The notes under the pieces were generated by a model, which was given only the letters and a program-made list of their open reading frames with translations, made no database searches and was not told the DNA's origin. From a virus, in the IMG/VR virus record IMGVR_UViG_3300027754_004582, positions 1 to 64,000 of that record: a stretch of DNA of 64,000 nucleotides; one strand, written 5' to 3'. The translations under genes and the position numbers were made by a program. Shown piece by piece: positions 1-9,196 of the stretch; the stretch's first letter is position 1; each line of letters opens with the position of its first letter.

Positions 1-408
1 GTTCCTTCTGTACCGCTAGTTCCTGAAGTTCCATCTGTACCTGAAGTACCTGATGTGCCATCTGTTCCGCTAGTTCCTGAAGTTCCGTCTGTTCCACTTG
101 TTCCTGAAGTACCTGATGTGCCATCTGTACCGCTAGTTCCTGAAGTTCCATCTGTACCTGAAGTACCTGATGTGCCATCTGTTCCGCTAGTTCCTGAAGT
201 TCCGTCTGTACCTGAAGTACCTGATGTGCCATCTGTTCCGCTAGTTCCTGAAGTTCCGTCTGTTCCACTTGTTCCTGAAGTACCTGATGTGCCATCTGTA
301 CCTGAAGTACCTGATGTGCCATCTGTACCGCTAGTTCCTGAAGTTCCGTCTGTACCTGAAGTTCCATCTGTACCGCTAGTTCCTGAAGTTCCTGATGAAC
401 CTGTATTT
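1..408 (-). repeat. In-frame Gly-Thr-Ser/Gly-Thr-Asp coding repeats
   Basis: Tandem 9-base units (coding strand GGAACTTCA, GGTACAGAT, GGAACTAGC and synonyms) are arranged in higher-order 27 to 36 base blocks. They translate to GTS and GTD triplets. Many copies are nearly identical at DNA level, so the array can expand or contract by slippage and is a likely site of assembly error. Confidence 0.9.
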
Positions 409-1280
409 CCTGTTATTGTTACCGTAATATTTCCACCACCATCATCTATAACTGATGCTCCACTAAATGTAATTCCTGAAACATTAGTAACTGGTGTTCC
501 ACCGTCTCCAACAGATAAAGCTGAGCCTGAACCTGAAGTTATACCTGTAATTGATACCGCAGTACCATCACTATTATTTAAAGTTAAAGTTGAAGAACCG
601 CTATCATATGTTCCGCCAGTTACAGTTCCTGTAAATCCTGTTATAGATAACGTACCTCCTGTATTATTGAATAAATCTAAAGTTGTTGTTGCAGAAAAAT
701 AAGTTCCTCCTGTAATTTGCCAGTCAGTGCCATAAAATATTTTCCATCTAGCATTTTGTGCTGTATAACCACTAACACCTTCAATTGTTGAGCCAGTCCA
801 AGCATTAATGAATGCAGTTCCCGCAGGATATGGGTCACCATTCCCATCAAGATTATAAACCTCATATGCCGCACCTAAATCAACAATAGAACCCTCTGCC
901 TCAGCAGCATTCCATAAAGCGGTATATCCTGAAATTGTGTATTGATAAACAGTATCTGTCTCATGAACATATACCTGCATACCTAATCTTCTACGACCAG
1001 AAGATATCGCATCATTATTAATAGTTAAGGTATTACTTATCGCATATGGTTCATTATAGGTGAAACTAATTGGAATTGAGTTTCCTGAATATAATACAGG
1101 ACCTCCATATAATAATACGTCAGCAGGAATTACCCAATCTAAATTGGATAAATAATATACTTCCATGTAACCACCAATTCCAAGTACACTAAAATTGGTA
1201 CCTATATCAGCTGTTCTAAGGACAGAATCTGGCGCTTGTAATGTGGTTGATGAAATGGGGTTTTTATATTGAAACGGCAT
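1..1280 (-). CDS. Collagen-like tail fibre/receptor-binding protein, 3' end cut by window
   Basis: The ATG is at 1280-1278 (protein begins MPFQYKNPIS). The frame stays open to base 1, so about 426 residues are visible and the C-terminus lies outside. Residues 1 to about 290 are a non-repetitive head rich in Gly, Thr, Tyr and Asn, which looks beta-structured. From about residue 291 the protein is an uninterrupted Gly-Thr-Ser / Gly-Thr-Asp triplet array with Gly at every third position. In phages, collagen-like Gly-X-Y arrays form trimeric fibre shafts. That suggests a tail-fibre shaft with the attachment head at one end and an unseen tip. The gene is the last of the minus-strand baseplate/fibre cluster and has its own TATTTATA motif 18 bases upstream. 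The opposite strand also stays open and gives a Val-Pro repeat, which is an artefact of the repeats. Confidence 0.85.
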   Translation of the reverse strand, partial: MPFQYKNPISSTTLQAPDSVLRTADIGTNFSVLGIGGYMEVYYLSNLDWVIPADVLLYGGPVLYSGNSIPISFTYNEPYAISNTLTINNDAISSGRRRLGMQVYVHETDTVYQYTISGYTALWNAAEAEGSIVDLGAAYEVYNLDGNGDPYPAGTAFINAWTGSTIEGVSGYTAQNARWKIFYGTDWQITGGTYFSATTTLDLFNNTGGTLSITGFTGTVTGGTYDSGSSTLTLNNSDGTAVSITGITSGSGSALSVGDGGTPVTNVSGITFSGASVIDDGGGNITVTITGNTGSSGTSGTSGTDGTSGTDGTSGTSGTDGTSGTSGTDGTSGTSGTSGTDGTSGTSGTDGTSGTSGTDGTSGTSGTDGTSGTSGTDGTSGTSGTDGTSGTSGTSGTDGTSGTSGTDGTSGTSGTDGTSGTSGTEG

Positions 1281-1298
1281 AATTCGTGTTTTTTATTT

Positions 1299-1306
1299 TA
1301 TAAATA
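1299..1306 (-). promoter_or_regulatory. TATTTATA upstream motif
   Basis: Coding-strand TATTTATA lies 18 bases before the start of the collagen-like fibre gene. It is one member of the recurring motif set in this window. Promoter function is inferred. Confidence 0.5.
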
Positions 1307-1314
1307 TCTTTATT

Positions 1315-3564
1315 TTAAGCTATTAATGTTCCTCCTTGGAAATACCAATTATTTCCTGAGTTGGTAATGTTTAATCCTGCACCTGGTTTAGTTGTATAAA
1401 CTCTATACACCCCTGCAGGTATGTTTGTTGAACCTGTATAATTAACAATAAAATTGTAATAAGATGAATTCACCCCTGTGTCAGTTGCTGGTGGATTTGC
1501 ATTTCCGTTTTTAATTGTTGAATACTTTTGTCCGTTTGTTGAACCTGTTGCAACCATCCAAGTATACCAAGCAACTTCCCCTGATGGAACTGTTGTATTT
1601 GAAACTACAATTGTTTGGAATTTGTATGCCGTAATTGCATTACCTTGTGCATCGTTTCCTCCACTTGTTGTTGATATTGGTGCAGTTAGAATTGCAGGTT
1701 CAGATACACCCCACCCACTATAAGAAATATAAGCATTCATTTGAGCCGTGAATGTTACTTGTGATGCGGTGCTAGGTGAAGTAAGATTGAATCCTCTAAA
1801 CGCACTTCCTTGAGCCGCCATATAGTTGTTCAATGCAGTTCTTATTGTAACATCGTTTCTATCAATGAACAAGTAAGCTTGTAATGCTGGTTGACTTGCT
1901 GTTGGTGAAGTTGTTTGTGTTGGCGTTGCACTTGCCGTTTGTGTTTGAGTTAACGTTGCAGTTACTGAAGGTGTAGGTGTCTCAGTTTGACTTGGAGTCA
2001 TTGTTTGAGTCTGAGTTGGTGTCAATGTAGGTGTTGGAGTCATTGTCTGAGTCGGAGTCATTGTCTGAGACTGACTTGGTGTTTGAGTAGGTGTTGCGGT
2101 TTCAGTTGCCGTCAATGTTGTTGTAGTTGTAGGTGTTGGAGTTTGAGTTTCAGTTGGAGTTGTTGTAGGTGTCGGACATACAACAGAACCTGAAATCACA
2201 CCATTAATAAGTTGCCATCCGCTGTTGCTAGGAAGAATTAAGTAACCAGATGGGAAAACATCTGAGAAACTTGTACCACTAAAAATCCAATTATTATATG
2301 GAAGTGAAGAGAATGCATATGCCGTGTACGATGGAATTGATGAACAAGCGTCTGAAAGTGATGTTTCAGAAAATCTTGTATTATAACTAACTACACTCCA
2401 AGAACCAGGTGTTTGGGTTGGTGTTTGAGTAGGTGTTGGAGTTTCTGTTGCAGTTAATGTTGTTGTAGTTGTTTGGGTTGGTGTTTGAGTAGGCGTTGCG
2501 GTTTCTGTTGCTGTTAACGTTGTTGTTGTTGTTGGTGTTGCAGTTTGTGTTATTGTATTTGTTGGCGTTAATGTTGGAGTAACTGAAGGTGTCTGAGTTG
2601 GAGTTTCGGTTTGAGTCGGAGTTTGAGTTGGAGTTTGAGACGCAGTATTTGTTGGTGTTGTAGTTTCAGTTGTTGTTGGAGTTGGTGTTTGGGTTTCAGT
2701 ATTTGTTGGAGTATTTGTTGGTGTTTCAGACGGTGTTATTGAAGGTGTTACTGTTGGTGTTGCAGTTGAAGTTGGAGTTACCGCTGGAGTTGCACCAGGA
2801 CTTAATGTTGGAGTTGTAGTTGGAGTCTGTGTTGGAGTCTCACTTGGAGTTATTGTATTAGTAGGAGTTTGTGTTGGAGTCGCACTTTCACTTGGTGTTT
2901 GTGTTATGGTTTGTGTTGGAGTTAAAGTAGGTGTAACACTCGGAGTTTGTGTCGGAGTTTCAGTTGTTGTTGGAGTTTGCGTAGGTGTTTCAGACGCAGT
3001 ATTTGTTGGCGTTAATGTTGCAGTATTAGTTGGAGTTTGTGTTGGAGTTTCAGTATTTGTTGGTGTTGGTGAACTTGTTGGTAATGGACTAGCTCCTGGA
3101 CTTAATGTTGGCGTTGTAGTTGGTGTTTGAGTTGGTGTAACACTTGGAGTTTGTGTCACAGTTGGTGTATTTGTTGGTGTTTGAGTTGGTGTAACAGCAG
3201 GAGTTGATGAAGGTGTTGGTGTGTTTGTCGGAGTCTGAGTCTGAGTTGGTGTTTGGGTTGGAGTTTCAGTGTTTGTTGGTGTATTTGTTGGAGTAACACC
3301 TCCAGTAGTTGAGGTTGGTGTCGGAGTAGGTGTAGGTGTTGCACAACCTAAAGGAATTACCACACCATTGAACATGTCTGTTCTTGTATATCCTGAACCG
3401 AATAATGAAGTATCAACATAAATGCTGAATGGACCCAAAGCGTTTGAGTTGGATGCTAACCTTACTATGTATGTTGTACATGTAGTTGCACTAACTTGTT
3501 GTGTTATTGAAGTATCATTACAACCAGGTGCGTTATTTACGACTAATATATTATAAAGGGCCAT
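1315..3564 (-). CDS. Thr-Pro-rich mucin-like surface protein
   Basis: 749 aa in four parts. Residues 1-75 are a folded N-terminal segment with paired Cys ([19 protein letters not shown]). About 75-390 is a long TPTxTPT array rich in Thr, Pro, Gln, Asn and Ser. About 390-465 is a small globular insert (begins GSWSVVSY, ends SVVCPTP), followed by a second TP array to about 555. About 560-749 is a Gly/Asn/Tyr-rich C-terminal domain that should be beta-structured. TP arrays of this kind behave as extended, protease-resistant linkers and are possible O-glycosylation substrates. The place in the fibre cluster suggests a virion surface or fibre component that displays its globular parts on long stalks. 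No enzymatic motif is visible. The family is not recognised beyond its architecture. A TATTTAT motif lies 16 bases upstream. Confidence 0.8.
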   Translation of the reverse strand: MALYNILVVNNAPGCNDTSITQQVSATTCTTYIVRLASNSNALGPFSIYVDTSLFGSGYTRTDMFNGVVIPLGCATPTPTPTPTSTTGGVTPTNTPTNTETPTQTPTQTQTPTNTPTPSSTPAVTPTQTPTNTPTVTQTPSVTPTQTPTTTPTLSPGASPLPTSSPTPTNTETPTQTPTNTATLTPTNTASETPTQTPTTTETPTQTPSVTPTLTPTQTITQTPSESATPTQTPTNTITPSETPTQTPTTTPTLSPGATPAVTPTSTATPTVTPSITPSETPTNTPTNTETQTPTPTTTETTTPTNTASQTPTQTPTQTETPTQTPSVTPTLTPTNTITQTATPTTTTTLTATETATPTQTPTQTTTTTLTATETPTPTQTPTQTPGSWSVVSYNTRFSETSLSDACSSIPSYTAYAFSSLPYNNWIFSGTSFSDVFPSGYLILPSNSGWQLINGVISGSVVCPTPTTTPTETQTPTPTTTTTLTATETATPTQTPSQSQTMTPTQTMTPTPTLTPTQTQTMTPSQTETPTPSVTATLTQTQTASATPTQTTSPTASQPALQAYLFIDRNDVTIRTALNNYMAAQGSAFRGFNLTSPSTASQVTFTAQMNAYISYSGWGVSEPAILTAPISTTSGGNDAQGNAITAYKFQTIVVSNTTVPSGEVAWYTWMVATGSTNGQKYSTIKNGNANPPATDTGVNSSYYNFIVNYTGSTNIPAGVYRVYTTKPGAGLNITNSGNNWYFQGGTLIA
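1900..3345 (-). repeat. Thr-Pro-rich coding repeat arrays (two blocks)
   Basis: Two blocks, about 1900-2175 and 2405-3345, consist of degenerate 6-base units coding [10 protein letters not shown] and TETP. They are separated by a non-repetitive globular insert. Purely coding repeats with strong codon and residue bias. Confidence 0.85.
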
Positions 3565-3580
3565 CCGCTGATTTTATTTA

Positions 3581-3587
3581 ATAAATA
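3581..3587 (-). promoter_or_regulatory. TATTTAT upstream motif
   Basis: Coding-strand TATTTAT lies 16 bases before the start of the Thr-Pro-rich gene. Member of the recurring set. Confidence 0.45.
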
Positions 3588-3636
3588 CCTCGTTGATATT
3601 ATTTGATGAACTTTATTCTAAATTATTTATTTTTAA

Positions 3637-4065
3637 TTAGCAACTTGGGTACGATATTTTGAAAGGTTCAATAAAGCAACTTGGGTCATCAAGTTTTATT
3701 GAATTAATAAAACAACTTGGGTCAGCTAAAGTAACCCCAAAAACACAAGAAGAATTTTGAATATTAATGTCAACAACACAACTTTCCATCTCAATTGTAA
3801 TTTGAAATGTACATCCAAAAGTACATTGAAGAATTTTAAAAACTTGACACCCGTTCGCATCGACCAACAAAAGCATTATTTCAGGTGCAGTTTCAAAAAT
3901 TGAAGGGATTGCCGTATTATAATAAACTGTTGGAGGAACTGTTGTTCCTGTTGCAATTGTGCCTAATAACGATTGATTATTTCCATAAACATCTGCTATG
4001 TAAACATTAATCGGATATGTACCTCCTGATATGTTTGTAATTCTTACCTGCGTCATGTTAAACAC
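3637..4065 (-). CDS. Small virion-cluster protein with C-terminal Cys 12-mer repeats
   Basis: 142 aa; the second Met (MTQVRITN, start 4056) is an equally good start. The N-terminal 90 residues look like a beta-sandwich (ISGGTYPINVYI, LLLVDANGCQVFKI). The last 50 residues hold a Ser-Cys pair about every 12 residues (ESC, SSC, PSC, PSC, ending YPSC). The last copies are visible in the DNA as an identical 10-mer, CAACTTGGGT on the plus strand, at 3641, 3677 and 3713, exactly 36 bases apart. The gene overlaps the end of the SprB-repeat gene by 13 bases, which suggests coupled translation and a shared structure. Function unknown; a small fibre or adhesin accessory fits the context. Confidence 0.75.
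   Translation of the reverse strand: MFNMTQVRITNISGGTYPINVYIADVYGNNQSLLGTIATGTTVPPTVYYNTAIPSIFETAPEIMLLLVDANGCQVFKILQCTFGCTFQITIEMESCVVDINIQNSSCVFGVTLADPSCFINSIKLDDPSCFIEPFKISYPSC
3641..3722 (-). repeat. 36-base coding repeat (Pro-Ser-Cys units)
   Basis: Three copies of plus-strand CAACTTGGGT at 36-base spacing, encoding the PSC element of 12-residue repeats at the protein C-terminus. Confidence 0.75.
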
Positions 4066-6191
4066 ATTATGTCATATACAATAACAATATCAACTACAAT
4101 TGTTTGACCAACAACGGCACCATTACCAGGGATTGTTGCAACTGTTATTTGATTTGTTAACTGATTTATGGTAACTGAACCAATACCAGGAATACTTAAC
4201 AATAAATTTCTAACCGTGTCATAATATAAATTATCACTTGGTGCGTCATTTAATGATGTTGTGGTATAAAAAGGCGTAGTTGCACTGTATCCTGCAGGAT
4301 TCATAGATACTGTCGCAGAATATGTCGCATTTACTAAAGTACAATTTGTATTTCCTGTAGTTAAATCCGCATATCCTTCATTTAACATTTGTAATAAACC
4401 AAATTTTACAGGAGAATTAACATTAAACATTTCTGAACCCATAACATAAGTCTGATAAGAAACATAATTTGTTGTACATTCAATTGTTGTGCTCCTATTT
4501 TGACTACATCCGTCATAATCTGTAATAATAACACTGTAAGTACCTGCAGTTAATCCTGTAACTTGAATTTGTTGTGGGTTATTTGGAACATTGTTTGACC
4601 AATTATACGTAAACGGTGGATTTCCTGTTGAGATAAAGGCAGTTATTGTTCCGTTACTTCCACTACCACACGATGTACTATATAATGAGAAGTCTAAAGG
4701 TTGACTTGTTGGAACATAAACGTTTGAAGTTTGAACACATCCTGATGCATCAGTCACTGTAACAATGTGAGGACCAGGATTTATGTTTGTAAAAGTTACT
4801 GCCGTTAATGTTGTATCAATAATTTTATAAACATCATCTACAGAGTAATCAATTGGTAATGTTGCCCCTGTTGTAGTTGATATTAAAATTTGTCCGTTAC
4901 TTTGACCACAAGTAGTTGATGTTACTGAGGTAGAAATTGTGAATTTATTTTCCGCAATTATTATAACATCTTGGCTGTAAGTACAAGCTGAAAAATCACT
5001 AACAATTACCGTATAATCACCTGATGATAAATTTGAAAAAATCTGATTGGTTTGTTCCGTTATTAAAGTGTCTTGTGTCGCGTCAGGATAAACTAACGTA
5101 TATGTGTATGGTGCAGTACCTCCCACTAAACTAATTGTTATTAAACCATTATTACTTGAACAACTTGAACTTTCTCCAACAACACTAATTTGTGAGATTC
5201 CCTGAGGTGTTTGTAAGGTTGCAGTTGCTAAGGCAGAACATAAACCTGAATCAGTGACCAAGACTTGATAACTACCTGAAGATAAACCATCTAAAGAAAA
5301 ACTTGTTGAATAAGATACCAAAACATCTCCCGTTGAGGCTGAATAATAAAATGGTGCCGTTCCTCCTGTAACCGTTACTGTCAAAGAGCCATTACTTGAA
5401 AAACAAGTTGGTGATACTCCAGATACAGAACCAATACCTATTGGTGCCACAACCTGTACCAACCCTGTTTGAGATTGTACGCAACCATATGAATCAGTAA
5501 CCGTAACCGAATAACTTCCTTGGGTTAATCCTGTGATAAAACTTGTAGTCGCACTATTACTCCAAAGATAGGTGTACGGTCCATTACCTGTTTGACCTGT
5601 CACATAAATTTTACCATTAGGTATGTTTGCACAAGTTGAATTAGGGACAACATATAAACCAAACTCAAGTTGAGTTGATTCACTGATAATGAAGTTTTGG
5701 CTTTTTCCTGTACATCCACCTAAATCTAAAACGGTTGCATAGTAGGTACCAGCGGTTAAGCTAGCTATCGTTGTTGTAGATTGGTTTGTTGTAACTGCAG
5801 ATGTTATATAGGTACCGTTACCTGAATATACATAAAAATTTGTTGATGAATAAAAACTTGAGGACCCCAAAACTACCGAACCGTTATTTAATCCACAAGT
5901 AGTATTTTGTACAGATACAATATTAGCACAAACCCCACTTGAAACTGGTACATTTATATAAAACTGATTGTTTGTCGGTAGTGTACTATCGTTTAATCTA
6001 ACGGCATACGTTCCGAACTGTAACCCCGACCTAACTGAGGCGGCACCATTAACGGTATCAACAGATAAAGAAGGGCTAGTCCATTCTACGGTATATGGTG
6101 GCGTACCACCGTAAGGTAGTATACTAACAATACCCGAACTATTTTGGGAACAATCACCCGTTACATTTACCGTATAATTAAATGATGCCAT
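4053..6191 (-). CDS. SprB-type repeat adhesin-like fibre protein
   Basis: 712 aa with about seven consecutive repeats of roughly 80 residues over residues 4-570. Each repeat has the plan C-x-NG-x-I...G-G-x-x-PY-x-Y-x-W-S...GLxxGxYxVxVTDxxGC, seen most clearly at GNGPYTYLWSN, GLTQGSYSVTVTDSYGC and GLTAGTYSVIITDYDGC. This is the SprB repeat pattern known from Bacteroidetes gliding and cell-surface adhesins. Residues about 570-712 are a unique C-terminal domain with no recognisable motif. The repeats probably form a rod of Ig-like units in a tail fibre or other surface part, and point to a Bacteroidetes host. Start and stop are coupled to neighbours: TAATG overlap with the 1001-aa gene upstream and a 13-base overlap downstream. 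Confidence 0.85.
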   Translation of the reverse strand: MASFNYTVNVTGDCSQNSSGIVSILPYGGTPPYTVEWTSPSLSVDTVNGAASVRSGLQFGTYAVRLNDSTLPTNNQFYINVPVSSGVCANIVSVQNTTCGLNNGSVVLGSSSFYSSTNFYVYSGNGTYITSAVTTNQSTTTIASLTAGTYYATVLDLGGCTGKSQNFIISESTQLEFGLYVVPNSTCANIPNGKIYVTGQTGNGPYTYLWSNSATTSFITGLTQGSYSVTVTDSYGCVQSQTGLVQVVAPIGIGSVSGVSPTCFSSNGSLTVTVTGGTAPFYYSASTGDVLVSYSTSFSLDGLSSGSYQVLVTDSGLCSALATATLQTPQGISQISVVGESSSCSSNNGLITISLVGGTAPYTYTLVYPDATQDTLITEQTNQIFSNLSSGDYTVIVSDFSACTYSQDVIIIAENKFTISTSVTSTTCGQSNGQILISTTTGATLPIDYSVDDVYKIIDTTLTAVTFTNINPGPHIVTVTDASGCVQTSNVYVPTSQPLDFSLYSTSCGSGSNGTITAFISTGNPPFTYNWSNNVPNNPQQIQVTGLTAGTYSVIITDYDGCSQNRSTTIECTTNYVSYQTYVMGSEMFNVNSPVKFGLLQMLNEGYADLTTGNTNCTLVNATYSATVSMNPAGYSATTPFYTTTSLNDAPSDNLYYDTVRNLLLSIPGIGSVTINQLTNQITVATIPGNGAVVGQTIVVDIVIVYDIMCLT

Positions 6192-9100
6192 TAGTTACAA
6201 TTAATACTTATATTTATTCCAACATTTAGTGAAACTGTCTCTTCCAAGTCTCTTGGTGTACAAGTTAAACTTGTTATAGTTAAATTATTTCCATTTAAGA
6301 AATAAGTGTATCCATAATCATAAAGATTAGGTAGATATTGAATTAACGCGTTTCTCCACATTTTATTTGTTGGTACGTCATTATATCCATAACCATTGTA
6401 GAAGTTTTCAAATATAATAGTATCTGTACCTATTTTTAAATTGACAAACCATTGTGTTTGAGTTGAGTTTTGTATACAATCATTTAGTGTCAAATTATTT
6501 GTAGCTAAAAAACTATTAACTCTGTTTGCCAAAATACTACTGAAATTGCTAACATTAACATCACCATTCAACCAAGGATAAATGTAATAGTCAACGTATT
6601 CAGCAGCACATGTAAAATCAAATATATTTGAAATGATGAAACAAGGTTCAACAAGGACGGGTATAAATTCACAACCTCTTTGTCTTCTATAAACAAATTT
6701 TTGTTTTTGGAAGATTGAGTTTTCCATTCTAACTCCTGTATTCCATATTGTAGTTGCTGGAATCATTTGTTCAATCAACTTCATCCAATAAGGACCAATA
6801 CCATTCACATAGTCAATTAACTTTTGATATGTGTATTTGTTGTTTGGAACATTAATTGTTTGTTCTTGCTCAATATACTTCCACCAAATAGATTGGAGTG
6901 TTGGATATCCTCCTGTCTTACCATCTGAGATATATTGTCTGTTTCTAACATTAATCATATTCTCCCAAAATGTTTGGTAGAATTCAAAGAACGTTTTTTG
7001 TTTTGGTTTAGGGTCAACATAAGTCCAATCCACACCACCTGGGACGGGATATCCGACAGTTAAACCTGATTCGGGTATAGGATAGTCATTTCTTACAGAT
7101 TGAACCCATACATCGTATGCCATACCTTGTGACGGATTCAAGAATAAATCAACATTCTTAACATTTAATACTAATTTCTCATCATCCACAAAATAATAAG
7201 CATCATAGTCACCATCAACCGCAACTCTAATTTTATTATCCTCCTCTAACCATGACTTTTTGTTATCAATTACTTTTTGTAATTTAAATCCTTCGGTCAT
7301 GTAAGGGAAACTTCTAAATCTATTAAGATAAGGTTGTCCGTAAGTGAATTGTTTTAATTGTGTTTGTATTGAGTAGTTTTGTCCTGTATATACATCTCCT
7401 GTTAATACAACTTGGTCAGGACTTCTATGTTGTGGCGTTTGTTCATACCAACCCGCTCCAAGTTGGAAGAAATAAGTTTCCGTATTAATTGGTGCCTTTG
7501 GAAATCCTAAGGCGTCAACTGGATAATCCACAAGTCTAATTGATACATCTGAGTAAGTATCAGTTGATGTGAATGCGGTGTATGTTACCCCTTTAATTTT
7601 GTAAGTAACTCCAGCATCATAACTTGGTGATGTCTGAACATATGTTCCTCCTGATATCTGAGCCCACTGATTATAAAAAGAGTCCATATTTATCTTTTGG
7701 TCAGCAAGATAAATGTGTTCGTTATACTCAACCAATGATTCAGGAGCTCCAATCAATCTTAATAAAAATTCAACTGACCTTCTTGTACCTTTTGATTTGA
7801 AAAGGTAAGATGCGTTCATAATTAAATTTCTATAGTAAGCATAGTTTAACTCTGTTGGCGTTTGAGCTCTGGTATAACCAGGATATGTTGGCGTTTGTGT
7901 GTTTCCAAATACTGAACTTAAAAAGTCCTCATTGGTAATTGGTGAGAAATTTGAAGACCATCCTAATGTTTGTGCCAAATTAACTAATAATTGAGAAGGA
8001 ATATCATTCTCAGGATTATAGTTAACCGAATTCATGTAAGCCAATGAATCAATGAATTGTTTTATTTGGTCAAAACTTCTACCATAGATTTGTAAAATCT
8101 TTTCAACTTTTTGATTTAATGTATCAAATTCTCTGAACGAATCTGTAATTAAAAATCTTGAAATTAAATTTGTTTTGAACGAATCCAAATTAACCGCAAT
8201 CTCTTCCAATTCAGACAGGTAACTATCAAATAAGAATGACCTAATATCTAAATTCCACGGTCCGTCTTTTGGCCATGTAACTTGTTGATAATTTGTATAA
8301 AACTCTCCATTGTCAGCTTGAGCTGGAACTTGGAATACAGCAGTATATTCAGGTCTGATTAATCTATTTAAAATGAACTTTTCAACTTCATCAAAGTCTT
8401 CCGCAAAAACTTTATCTGCGATATAGTCATTAGGTCTTATTTGGAAGTTTTCATAAATTGTTGTTGCAGACGTACCAAAAGGAGCACCTGAAACATAAAA
8501 TTCCATGTAACCTGAACTTAAAGTTTCTGAAGGTAAAAATGAAACAACTTTGAATATGTCGTAAGGATTTTCAGTATTCCCTGTATTAGTAATCGCGATA
8601 CAATAATCTAAATAAGTGTTATATAAGTTTCTGTATCTTGATACTTCCAGTTCACGAACATTTAAATTAGTTGAGGCACTTACAGAATAATCAATATCAA
8701 AAGGATTATTAATTCTATCAACATAAACTTTAAAATAAGTTTCATCCATAACAGAGTAATAACTAATGTCCACAGCGGTTGCCCCTGTTTCAAAAGTTAA
8801 GTTTGAAAATTGAACATCCAAAGAAGCTGGGAAATAGTTAATGATTTTAGTAATTGAAACTTGGAATCTCTTAGATAATGAACCATACATTGAGAAGTTC
8901 AAAACTTGTGAAACATCATAGTTTGGATAAACTCTAAACTGTGTTGCAAGTATACTTCTACTTTCAACTAAATCATCAATATTTAAATCAGTTAAACTAA
9001 TGGGTTCTGAGAAAGCACCAACATTAAATGTTCTATTAACCTTTTCAACGACTGAAGTAGTAAATTCAAAGTTACCTTGCGTAAGGCCTCCTCCCTCAAC

Positions 9101-9196
9101 AGTTTGTAATCCTACAATGTTGTCTGAGAAGGTTCCCGCACCACTTCCTGGTCTTGGCGGATAAAAATATTTTGTTGTCCTTATCGTTGTCGCCAT
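6191..9196 (-). CDS. Large tail/baseplate protein with P2 gpI-like segment
   Basis: 1001 aa. The middle part (about residues 290-510) has a pattern seen in phage tail protein I relatives: LIRPEYTAVFQ, then a helical region (LNQKVEKILQIYGRSFDQI), then NLIMNASYLFKSKGTRRS followed by EFLLRLIGAPE. In P2-like phages gpI joins the baseplate to the fibre. The N- and C-terminal thirds are unrecognised and Tyr/Asn-rich; the C-terminal part has several Cys. The gene lies between baseplate genes and the adhesin genes, so a baseplate-to-fibre adaptor is the best guess. It overlaps both neighbours by one base (TAATG), which indicates coupled translation. The gpI link rests on pattern memory, not on a search. 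Confidence 0.7.
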   Translation of the reverse strand: MATTIRTTKYFYPPRPGSGAGTFSDNIVGLQTVEGGGLTQGNFEFTTSVVEKVNRTFNVGAFSEPISLTDLNIDDLVESRSILATQFRVYPNYDVSQVLNFSMYGSLSKRFQVSITKIINYFPASLDVQFSNLTFETGATAVDISYYSVMDETYFKVYVDRINNPFDIDYSVSASTNLNVRELEVSRYRNLYNTYLDYCIAITNTGNTENPYDIFKVVSFLPSETLSSGYMEFYVSGAPFGTSATTIYENFQIRPNDYIADKVFAEDFDEVEKFILNRLIRPEYTAVFQVPAQADNGEFYTNYQQVTWPKDGPWNLDIRSFLFDSYLSELEEIAVNLDSFKTNLISRFLITDSFREFDTLNQKVEKILQIYGRSFDQIKQFIDSLAYMNSVNYNPENDIPSQLLVNLAQTLGWSSNFSPITNEDFLSSVFGNTQTPTYPGYTRAQTPTELNYAYYRNLIMNASYLFKSKGTRRSVEFLLRLIGAPESLVEYNEHIYLADQKINMDSFYNQWAQISGGTYVQTSPSYDAGVTYKIKGVTYTAFTSTDTYSDVSIRLVDYPVDALGFPKAPINTETYFFQLGAGWYEQTPQHRSPDQVVLTGDVYTGQNYSIQTQLKQFTYGQPYLNRFRSFPYMTEGFKLQKVIDNKKSWLEEDNKIRVAVDGDYDAYYFVDDEKLVLNVKNVDLFLNPSQGMAYDVWVQSVRNDYPIPESGLTVGYPVPGGVDWTYVDPKPKQKTFFEFYQTFWENMINVRNRQYISDGKTGGYPTLQSIWWKYIEQEQTINVPNNKYTYQKLIDYVNGIGPYWMKLIEQMIPATTIWNTGVRMENSIFQKQKFVYRRQRGCEFIPVLVEPCFIISNIFDFTCAAEYVDYYIYPWLNGDVNVSNFSSILANRVNSFLATNNLTLNDCIQNSTQTQWFVNLKIGTDTIIFENFYNGYGYNDVPTNKMWRNALIQYLPNLYDYGYTYFLNGNNLTITSLTCTPRDLEETVSLNVGINISINCN

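Noticed and set aside
1-408. CRISPR-like array
   Set aside because: Repeat units are contiguous, in-frame codons without unique spacers, so they are protein repeats.
55-702. Plus-strand Val-Pro repeat ORF
   Set aside because: It is the antisense reading of the Gly-Thr-Ser coding repeats of the collagen-like gene; the minus strand has a proper start, a folded head domain and an upstream motif.
3156-3344. Alternative-frame ORFs over the Thr-Pro repeats (Gln/His/Leu-rich, Val/Gly-rich)
   Set aside because: Low-complexity shadows produced by the repetitive codons in other frames.
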